From Nocardia macrotermitis (GTDB lineage Bacteria > Actinomycetota > Actinomycetes > Mycobacteriales > Mycobacteriaceae): a stretch of DNA of 64,000 nucleotides. Below are positions 10,486 through 17,188 of the stretch, in pieces. Made by a program: the position numbers and the translations under genes. The stretch spans positions 1-64,000 of the forward strand of contig NZ_WEGK01000022.1 in NCBI RefSeq assembly GCF_009604405.1, given 5' to 3'. A model generated the notes under the pieces. It was not told the origin of the DNA. It did no database searches and worked only from the letters and a program-made list of their open reading frames with translations. Every line of letters starts with the position of its first letter. Position 1 is the first letter of the stretch.

Positions 10486-10832
10486 GAAACGAACTCCGCC
10501 GCACCGGATTCCGTGTCCGACCCGGAGCCGGTGGCCCACGGATCGTGATCCATCAGCTGCTCGTACTGGCGCGCGGCATCGGCGGTGCTGTCCCGGATCG
10601 CGGCCATGATCTCGGTGATCAGCTCATCGGATTCGAAACGATCCGCGGTGCCCGGAGCCATGTACAGCGAGGTCAACCGGCCCATCGCGTCGACCTCGGG
10701 AATGACCGCACCGCTCGGCGAGGGGCGACGCGCCCGGATGGCATCGATCCGCTCGCGCAGATCCGCGATCTTGTGCCGGAGTTCGCGGGCGGCGTCCAGG
10801 GCCGCCTGGACCTCGGGATGGATATTGGTCAT
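10482..10832 (-). CDS. YbaB/EbfC-like small protein of ESX-type locus (first copy)
   Basis: This 116-aa protein starts with a coiled-coil-like helix (ALDAARELRHKIADLRERIDAIRAR). A strand pair containing EVDAMGRLTSLYMAPG follows, the typical YbaB pattern of a variable strand, Gly-Arg-Leu and a hydrophobic strand. It then has a helix with DELITEIMAAIRDSTADAA. YbaB proteins are small dimeric nucleoid-associated proteins, and actinobacterial secretion loci often encode divergent copies of unknown role. Its ATG overlaps the stop of the PE/PPE-like gene as ATGA, and its own stop overlaps the next start as GTGA, so it is translationally coupled on both sides. Confidence 0.6.
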   Translation of the reverse strand: MTNIHPEVQAALDAARELRHKIADLRERIDAIRARRPSPSGAVIPEVDAMGRLTSLYMAPGTADRFESDELITEIMAAIRDSTADAARQYEQLMDHDPWATGSGSDTESGAAEFVS

Positions 10833-12283
10833 GCGGTGCCTCCGGATTGACTCGGGGTCTGGGAGTTCGACGGTGTCGGGGGTGTCACGCTGGGCGCGAT
10901 CGTCGGTTTCTCGCCGATCACCTGCTCGGTGTGCGGAGTGTCGTCGACGTACATCAGCCGGTCGGGGTGCCAGGCCACCACCCGGTTGCGGTCCTGATTA
11001 CCGCCGGTCTGCCCCATCCCCGGCGACATCGGCATGTACGGCATGTACGGCGAACTGCCGGACGCGGCCCGGCCCGCCGCGGCGGCGGAGGTCTGGAGCG
11101 GTTCGATCACCGATGCCCGGGGCAGACTCGGCGAACTGGTGAGACTGCCCGCGGCGGCCACCATCGGCATCGAGGCCACCTCGAAGGATCTGTTTCCGGA
11201 GTTCACCGCGTTCGCCGCGTCGGTCAGGCTGCCGATCGACGAGCCGCCGCCGAGTGAGCTGTAATCGCCGTAGTCACCGGCGTAGTCGGTGAGGTCGGCG
11301 AGCGAATCCTGGCTGCCGTTCTGATTCAGCCCCGACGTGCCGTTACCCATCATCGAGGTCATCAGCGTCGGCAGCAGGCTCGACAACGTGCTCATCAGCT
11401 GACTGGAATCGCTCGAACTGCTGTTACCGCTGCTCGAATTGTCCTGTGTGGCATGGGAACCGACGGTCGTGGTGTATCCCGCGATCGCGTCGGCGGAGCG
11501 CGCGTTCTGCTCCTGTGCCTTGGCCAGCGCGTCGGCCACGCCGAGTTCGTCCTTGGAACGCATCGCGGCCAGCAACTCCTTGCGGGCGGCGATGATCTCT
11601 TCCGGCGTAGGGTGTTTGGCCATCGCGGTGTCGAAAGCCGAAGTGTAGGTTTCGATTCCGTCGGCGAGGCGTCCCAGGGTGCTGCCCAGTTCGTCGAGCC
11701 AGCCGCGATGCTGATTCAGCTGCAAGGCAGCCTCGGCGCCGACCGGGGTCCACTTCTCCAATGTGTGCGCGGCGTGATCCACACCGTCCAGCGCCACCAG
11801 GTGGGAGCTGCCGAGATAGCTGCGGATATTCCCGGCGAAGGCGTTGGCCGGGCCGGTCCCGGGCCCGGCGCGCAACTGCTCCGCGAAGGTCAGTGGATCG
11901 ATCTCGACACCCGGCAGCGGCAGGTCGAACACCGGCGCCTGCCGGGCCGTCGGCAGCACCGGTTCGGCGACCGGATTGGTCAGCACCTCCCGGCCCCCGC
12001 CCCCGACCGTGCGCGCGCCGGTATCGTCGGCATCGGTGTAATCCGTTGCCGCGGAACCGGTTTTGTGCGCATGCTGGTTCACCAGGTGCAGCACGCCCTG
12101 CATCCCGTTGAACAGCTGAGCGGCGTGCGCGTTCGCGCCCGGGACGAATCCGCCGGAGATGTGATCACTGCCCGCGGGCAGCACCCAGCCCGTCGGCAGC
12201 CCGGCCCCGGTGGTCCGCGCCAGCTCGGCGAGTCCCGCGGCCACCCCGGCGAGTTCGTCCGGGTCGACGTTCAACGGCTGCAC
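10829..12283 (-). CDS. PE/PPE- or EspB-like type VII secretion substrate with Ser/Gly/Asn-rich tail
   Basis: This protein has 484 aa. Residues 1-95 resemble a PE/EspC-like helical hairpin (VDPDELAGVAAGLAELA; later NGMQGVLHLVNQHA). Residues 110-270 resemble the long PPE/EspB helical bundle (FAEQLRAGPG to DALAKAQEQNARSADAIAGY). Residues 275-484 are low complexity, rich in Ser, Asn, Gly and Met, with runs such as YMPYMPMSPGMGQ. This PE-plus-PPE order in one chain is the architecture of EspB, a secreted ESX-1 substrate that oligomerises. No YxxxD/E export motif could be assigned with certainty. The start lies 25 bp after the 560-aa gene. The likely fate is export or a surface/periplasmic structural role (inference). 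Confidence 0.65.
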   Translation of the reverse strand: MQPLNVDPDELAGVAAGLAELARTTGAGLPTGWVLPAGSDHISGGFVPGANAHAAQLFNGMQGVLHLVNQHAHKTGSAATDYTDADDTGARTVGGGGREVLTNPVAEPVLPTARQAPVFDLPLPGVEIDPLTFAEQLRAGPGTGPANAFAGNIRSYLGSSHLVALDGVDHAAHTLEKWTPVGAEAALQLNQHRGWLDELGSTLGRLADGIETYTSAFDTAMAKHPTPEEIIAARKELLAAMRSKDELGVADALAKAQEQNARSADAIAGYTTTVGSHATQDNSSSGNSSSSDSSQLMSTLSSLLPTLMTSMMGNGTSGLNQNGSQDSLADLTDYAGDYGDYSSLGGGSSIGSLTDAANAVNSGNRSFEVASMPMVAAAGSLTSSPSLPRASVIEPLQTSAAAAGRAASGSSPYMPYMPMSPGMGQTGGNQDRNRVVAWHPDRLMYVDDTPHTEQVIGEKPTIAPSVTPPTPSNSQTPSQSGGTA

Positions 12284-12308
12284 ATCGGTCTCCTCTCACA
12301 CCTCGCGA

Positions 12309-13991
12309 TCAACTGCCCGGCACGGTCGCGGCGTGCTGCAACTGCTGCCCGCCCGTCGGATCCCCGGTCGTCGGAACCGCATGCGTCGAATCCCCGGCAC
12401 TGGTCGCGCTCGCCTCGATACCGTGCGGATGCGCGAACCCGGCGAAGGAGCCGAAATCGCCTCCCTTACCGGACATCTCGGGCGTGAACGGCTTCTGCTG
12501 CCCGTCGATCACGACCTCCAGGCTGCCGCCCTGACCCGCATCGGCATCCGGCCCCGAGGCGCCGCCCGGCGTGGAACCCCACACGATGACGATCGCGGTG
12601 TGGTTGTCGTCCCAGGTGGCGACATCGCCGGTCACCAACTGACTCGGATCGACACGCTCGCCGATCTGCTTGGGATCGCTCCACTTCGCCGGGGTATTCG
12701 CCCCCTGCGCGTAGGCGGCCTGGGCGTCGGTCCCGGCCTGGTTGCCGAACGCCGCATCCAGAGCGTTCGCAACCACCACCGACACCTTCTGCACGCGACC
12801 ATCCGGGAAGGTGTAATCCACCAGCCCGTCCGCCCCCGGCACCCGAGCCGGAGTGCCCGCGGGTGGCGCGGTGGTTCCGGGACCGTTCGGCGCGGTCTGC
12901 GCCGGATTCTGCGCGGGAGTCGCCGGAGCGGCCTGCGCGGGCTGCGGCGTCCCCGGCGTGGCCGGGCCCTGCTGATACCCCGCCGGATAAGGCTGCTGCA
13001 TCTGATTGTTCGGATTCTGATCGGACTGATTCCGCATCATGGCCTGCATCTGCATCATCTGCATCATCTGGCCGATCATGCTCGACATATCGCCCATGCC
13101 CGAGGTGCCGGAAGTATCGGACACCGGCGTGGTCGAATACCCCGACCCATTCCCGGAATCGCCATTGCTGGTGCCCGTACCGTTGGAATTGCCCGCCGGA
13201 TCGGTGGACCCGGTACCGCCACCGATATCACTCGAACCGCTGGCACCGGTCAGATCCGGTGGGTTCCAGGTGATATCGGAGGAACCGCTCGCACCGGGCG
13301 TGGCACCGGCGCCGGACGCGCCGTTGTTGAGCCCCGGCGGGTCGTAGCTGCCGGATGCCCCGCCCGACCCCTTCTTCAGCGCATTGTATTTATCCAGCAG
13401 ATCCTGATATTTGGTGTTCAGCGAATCGTATTTGTCGGTCAGATCTTGAAGCTGCTTGGTCTGATCGTTTATCTTGCCCGCCGGAATGCCCAACTTGTCG
13501 GTCAGCGCGTTGAGATCCGTTTCCATCTGCTTCAGGCCCGTAGCCGTATAGGTGAGGATATGCGTGTTCTCGTCCTGACCATCCCCCGGCAGGGTCGACG
13601 CGCTGGCACTGAGGCCGCTGATGTCATCACCGACCACCGTCTGATATTTCACCAGATCATCCGCGGTGACTTTCACATTCTCGGTGATGGTCGTCATCGT
13701 GTCCTGCACGGACTGATAGGCCTTTTTGAGCTGCACAGCGACTACGTTGTAATTTCCGCCCGCCTCGCTTTTGAGGTCCACCTGCTCCACTTGCGGCACG
13801 ACCACACTGGTCGGCATCGGCGTCTTGGTGCCGTCCCCGAATTTCGCCCACATCCGGGATATACTTGCGACATAATCGTCATCCAGATATGACGTGATAT
13901 GATCCGCTATCTTCAAGCTCTTGAGATCGCTGTATTTATCCAACAACGGAGACTTTCCGTCAGGAATCTCGAGCGGCGGCATATCGGTCAT
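12309..13991 (-). CDS. Helical ESX-associated (DUF4226-like) protein with Cys-less NlpC/P60-like C-terminal domain
   Basis: This protein has 560 aa. Residues 1-200 are helical and end in a coiled coil (DQTKQLQDLTDKYDSLNTKY). Residues 200-400 are Gly/Ser/Thr/Pro-rich with a Met/Gln-rich block (MMQMMQMQAMM), probably a flexible spacer. Residues 410-500 keep the outline of an NlpC/P60 or CHAP fold: an Ala-rich helix, QLVTGDVATW (equivalent of LxPGDLVxW), then DDNHTAIVIV with a candidate His. I find no Cys anywhere in the protein, so it cannot be a thiol peptidase. It is coupled to the upstream gene by an ATGA overlap. It may be a structural or peptidoglycan-binding paralogue of the active NlpC protein in the same operon. 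Confidence 0.65.
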   Translation of the reverse strand: MTDMPPLEIPDGKSPLLDKYSDLKSLKIADHITSYLDDDYVASISRMWAKFGDGTKTPMPTSVVVPQVEQVDLKSEAGGNYNVVAVQLKKAYQSVQDTMTTITENVKVTADDLVKYQTVVGDDISGLSASASTLPGDGQDENTHILTYTATGLKQMETDLNALTDKLGIPAGKINDQTKQLQDLTDKYDSLNTKYQDLLDKYNALKKGSGGASGSYDPPGLNNGASGAGATPGASGSSDITWNPPDLTGASGSSDIGGGTGSTDPAGNSNGTGTSNGDSGNGSGYSTTPVSDTSGTSGMGDMSSMIGQMMQMMQMQAMMRNQSDQNPNNQMQQPYPAGYQQGPATPGTPQPAQAAPATPAQNPAQTAPNGPGTTAPPAGTPARVPGADGLVDYTFPDGRVQKVSVVVANALDAAFGNQAGTDAQAAYAQGANTPAKWSDPKQIGERVDPSQLVTGDVATWDDNHTAIVIVWGSTPGGASGPDADAGQGGSLEVVIDGQQKPFTPEMSGKGGDFGSFAGFAHPHGIEASATSAGDSTHAVPTTGDPTGGQQLQHAATVPGS

Positions 13992-14554
13992 GCAGTCACC
14001 GTGTCACCGTTATCCAGCTTGATCTTCACCTTCCCCGAGGTGGGGTACTGCGCCAAACCGTATTTGTCGTATTTCAGCTTGTCCTGGGTGTCGTTACTAC
14101 CGAAGGCAGTCGATGTGGCATTGGGTGAGCCGGCTAAGCGTGTCGGAACCTGACCGAGGTTCGGTAAGGGATTTCCGCCGTCCGGCGAGAAGTAGCCTCC
14201 GAGACCAGCACCGGCGACGGTCCCCACACCACGCGCAATGCTCGGCGTCACCGCCGATACGAGAGACGCACCGGCGGGAATCACACCACGCAGCAGAGCG
14301 CCGGCGCCACCACCCGCCAGACCACCCAGCCCGGAAATCAGGGCACTTTTACCCACATTGCCCCAGTTGATGGAACCATCGGCGAGAAGACCCTGTCCGA
14401 TACTGAAACCCCCGCCAGCCACCGCGGCACACGCTCCCCCCAAGAGAATGGCACCGATTCCGATCGGATTCGACATCAGCACAAGGGGAACAGCGGCGGC
14501 AGCAGCGGTCACCAGTCCTTTGCAGAGGCTACCCCAGAATCCCATCGTTACCAC
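13988..14554 (-). CDS. Hypothetical Gly/Ala-rich membrane-associated protein
   Basis: The 188-aa protein has no recognised family. Residues 10-50 contain two hydrophobic stretches (LVTAAAAAVPLVLM; IGAILLGGACAAVAGGG). Residues 65-130 are glycine-zipper-like (ISGLGGLAGGGAGALLRG; GVGTVAGAGLGGYF). A polar tail follows that ends in a short strand motif (KVKIKLDNGDTV). Such Gly-zipper hairpins are common in pore-forming or membrane-inserting secretion components and in toxins. ATG 14554 is drawn; an internal ATG at 14545 (MGFWGS) is possible. It is separated from the NlpC/P60 gene by 107 bp holding a short hairpin and is coupled to the next gene by an ATGA overlap. Confidence 0.55.
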   Translation of the reverse strand: MVTMGFWGSLCKGLVTAAAAAVPLVLMSNPIGIGAILLGGACAAVAGGGFSIGQGLLADGSINWGNVGKSALISGLGGLAGGGAGALLRGVIPAGASLVSAVTPSIARGVGTVAGAGLGGYFSPDGGNPLPNLGQVPTRLAGSPNATSTAFGSNDTQDKLKYDKYGLAQYPTSGKVKIKLDNGDTVTA

Positions 14555-14634
14555 CTACCAGTTGCTACGAGGTCGAGTGCCGCCGTACCGATGGTCGCGG
14601 GCAGCTTCCTTACCGGACTCATTCATTGTCGACG

Positions 14635-14652
14635 ATTCCCAACAATGGGAAT
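14635..14652. repeat. 7-bp-arm inverted repeat in the only sizeable internal gap of the secretion operon
   Basis: ATTCCCA and TGGGAAT are perfect arms around a 4-base loop. They lie 10-27 bp beyond the stop of the NlpC/P60 gene and about 80 bp before the next start. The repeat could be a weak attenuating hairpin, an RNA-processing site or an operator for an internal promoter. The stem is not GC-rich and no T-run follows, so a strong terminator is unlikely. Confidence 0.4.
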
Positions 14653-14661
14653 GCGAGACGA

Positions 14662-16212
14662 TCACGTCCACCGGCTCGCGGCGTAACTGCTGGGCAGGTT
14701 CACCACTCGGACGGTCGCGCCGGTGTGCGGGGCCTCCACGCATTTGCCGTTGCCGATGTACATCATGACGTGACCGGGACTGCCGTTGTTGAATTCGGCG
14801 GCCGGGAAGATCAGGTCGCCGGGCTGGATGTCGGACGGGTTGACCTTGGGTAGTTGCTGGTACTGCTGTGCGGCCGTGCGAGGGATCCGCGCCCCGGCCG
14901 CGGCGGCCGAGTACTGGGTCAGGCCGGAGCAGTCGAATGCGTTCGGCCCCTCGGCACCGTAGACGTACGGGGTGCCCTGTTCGGACAGTGCGACGGAGAT
15001 CGCCTTCTGCGCGGCGGACGAGGACCCCGCAGCAGCCGAGGCGGAGTATGACTCCCCTTTGGCCGCAGGGTAATTCACACCGATGAGGTTGTAGAGGTAC
15101 TGGTCGGTGAGCCGGTTGATCTCGACCGCGACGGCGTTGGCGTTGGCGTTGCTGTTACCGACGATCTTCAACGCGTTGGACAGGGCCGAGATGAGGATCT
15201 GATGGACCTTGATCTCACCTTCCCTGGTGTATGCGGCGGAACCGAGTTGTACCAGTTGGCTGTTGGTGTCGTTGACGAGCTTGGTGATCGCATCCCGATC
15301 GACGGAATGGTTACCAGCGAGGTACTTGATGTAGGAGACGAGCTCGGTATCGAGATTGTTGTAGGCGGTTCCAGCGTTCTGCTGATACTTCTGCCTGCGG
15401 TCGAGTGCCGACATCCCCGAACCACTGCCGTTGCCGTCGACCTGGTTCTGCACCGAACCCGTTTGGGGAGTGGAGGTTTGGCCGTTTCCGTAGACGTCGT
15501 TGAGCTGATTCAACGCGTTCTGTGCATCCTGAGCTTCCTGCGACAGTCCGCTACCGCTGGACCCGCCAGCCGCTCCGCTGCTACCGGATCCGCTCGTTCC
15601 GCTGCCCTTGGATCCGCCCAGACCGCTCAGCGCGGAGGCGATCATCGGCAGCATGGTCGCGGCCATCATCGCCGCGGGTTCCAACTGGGAGAGCGGATCC
15701 GAGGTGTTGGACGAATTGTTGTTGTTTCCTTGGCCGACAGGACGGGACTGCACCCACTGCGCGGGCATCCCACCTGTCGATGCCGGTTGCGTCGCAGCCG
15801 GATTCGCCAAGGCCGGAGCTTGTGCCGAAGTACCCGCAGTTGAAGTGCCCGCAGTCGAGACCCCTGGCGCCGCCGTACTCGCCCCGGTTCCAGAGGTACC
15901 CGGCAGCGCCGTACCCGGCGTCGCGGTCACCGTACCCGGTGCCGGGCCAGTGCCTGTACCGTTCTGCCCCGGCGCAGTGACCGTGCCCGAATTCACGGGC
16001 GGGTTCAGATCCGGATTACCCTGCTGCACAGAACTATTCGTGGACGGCGACGCCGCCCCCGGCAACTGACCATTCGTCCCCACGGGCCGCGCCCGCTGCG
16101 GCGCGGGCCTGGTCCACGGCGTCACCGCAGTCACGGACGGATCTGTCGCGGCCGTACCATCCCCGGTCGCGGGATCGACGACATCAGCCGCGGACGCCTC
16201 CGCACTGGTCAC
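14662..16212 (-). CDS. NlpC/P60 cell-wall endopeptidase with disordered N-terminus and DUF4226-like middle
   Basis: This protein has 516 aa. Residues 1-240 are Thr/Ala/Pro/Gly-rich and probably disordered. Residues 245-390 are helical (LDRRQKYQQNAG to EINRLTDQYLYNLIG), like ESX-associated DUF4226 segments. Residues 405-516 are a complete NlpC/P60 domain: Cys428 in FDCSGLTQYS, RTAAQQ, the PGDLIFP motif, His481 in PGHVMMYIG and His496 in APHTG. The family hydrolyses D-gamma-glutamyl-diamino acid bonds in peptidoglycan stem peptides. There is no classical signal peptide, which fits export by the machine encoded here (inference). The GTG start overlaps the upstream TGA as GTGA. It is the only one of the three NlpC-like proteins in the operon with Cys and His both present. 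Confidence 0.85.
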   Translation of the reverse strand: MTSAEASAADVVDPATGDGTAATDPSVTAVTPWTRPAPQRARPVGTNGQLPGAASPSTNSSVQQGNPDLNPPVNSGTVTAPGQNGTGTGPAPGTVTATPGTALPGTSGTGASTAAPGVSTAGTSTAGTSAQAPALANPAATQPASTGGMPAQWVQSRPVGQGNNNNSSNTSDPLSQLEPAAMMAATMLPMIASALSGLGGSKGSGTSGSGSSGAAGGSSGSGLSQEAQDAQNALNQLNDVYGNGQTSTPQTGSVQNQVDGNGSGSGMSALDRRQKYQQNAGTAYNNLDTELVSYIKYLAGNHSVDRDAITKLVNDTNSQLVQLGSAAYTREGEIKVHQILISALSNALKIVGNSNANANAVAVEINRLTDQYLYNLIGVNYPAAKGESYSASAAAGSSSAAQKAISVALSEQGTPYVYGAEGPNAFDCSGLTQYSAAAAGARIPRTAAQQYQQLPKVNPSDIQPGDLIFPAAEFNNGSPGHVMMYIGNGKCVEAPHTGATVRVVNLPSSYAASRWT

Positions 16213-17168
16213 GACTCTCCCCTCAACACCCGCTTCACCCGAACATCCGACGAAGTCGGAATCGCCTCCTGCACAACCTGTCCCGACCCGGGCTCACTGG
16301 TCACCATCCGCGACCCATCCACCGCGATCCCCATCCGAGTCGGTGCGTAATCTCGATAACCCCAGAACACCAGATCCCCCGGCGACACCGCATTCCGATC
16401 GACCCGCTGTCCGCAACGGCTCTGCGCGGCAATGGTATTGGGCAACGCGACCTGCAAGGATGCGGCATCGGTGAGCGTGTTGCACGAACCTCCGGTCGAT
16501 GTGACGGTCGACGCGGAAGTTCCCGGCGATGAGGACCGAGCCGACATCCCAGCGGTTCCGGCCGCACAACCACCGGTCCCGGACGCATTCGACGCCAGAT
16601 AGATCAACGACTGCGCGGACTGAGCGAAAGACTCTGCGGCACTACCGGTTCCGCTCTCGGGAACCTGTTGGGTCGCCGCCAATGCCAACTGCCGCGCACA
16701 CGCGACCGAAGGCCCGTAATTCACGGTCGACAGCGGCGGCAGTTGATACGGCGCCGACGGCATCGCACTCACACACGCCCGCTGCCAGCCCGAAACATCC
16801 GTCTCATCCGGCGCAATCGTCAGTGACGCATAAGGATTCGTGGTGGGCACTACCGACGACGGCAACGTGTCCTGAGTCGCACTCCCCGCAGTCGTCGGCA
16901 CCACGGTTTCGGTGGCGGAAGGATCGGGACCGATCGCACTGTCGCACTGGTAGTACAGATCGGCCGAGGACGCCGACGCCGCACTCCCGGCCATCAGCGC
17001 CAACCACAGCAGCGGAACGATGAGGGCTCCCAGCAAGAGCACCACGACCAGGGCGATCATCACCGGACTGGGCAGCATGAGCAGGAGCATCACGAGCTGC
17101 CCGACCATCGGCATCCGTCCGAGGGGGCCGCCGGTCAGAAAGCGACCGAGCAGGAAGTTCCGCAGCAT
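16209..17168 (-). CDS. Membrane-anchored degenerate NlpC/P60-like protein (Cys kept, His lost)
   Basis: This 319-aa protein has an N-terminal hydrophobic segment (about residues 22-64, ending LLWLALMAGSAAS) forming one or two membrane helices. A Ser/Thr-rich, Cys-containing extracytoplasmic region follows. The C-terminal ~90 residues align by eye with NlpC/P60: SCNTLTDAA stands for DCSGLxxxA (Cys229), PNTIAAQ for PRTAAQQ, and VSPGDLVFWGY is the diagnostic PGDLVFF motif. The position of the catalytic GHVGIY is PTRMGIAV, so Arg278 replaces His. It is probably not an active peptidase by the usual mechanism. It may anchor or regulate the active paralogue next to it. It starts 20 bp after the TrbL-like gene and is coupled to the NlpC gene by a GTGA overlap. 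Confidence 0.7.
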   Translation of the reverse strand: MLRNFLLGRFLTGGPLGRMPMVGQLVMLLLMLPSPVMIALVVVLLLGALIVPLLWLALMAGSAASASSADLYYQCDSAIGPDPSATETVVPTTAGSATQDTLPSSVVPTTNPYASLTIAPDETDVSGWQRACVSAMPSAPYQLPPLSTVNYGPSVACARQLALAATQQVPESGTGSAAESFAQSAQSLIYLASNASGTGGCAAGTAGMSARSSSPGTSASTVTSTGGSCNTLTDAASLQVALPNTIAAQSRCGQRVDRNAVSPGDLVFWGYRDYAPTRMGIAVDGSRMVTSEPGSGQVVQEAIPTSSDVRVKRVLRGES

Positions 17169-17188
17169 TCCGCGTCCTCACCTCGATG

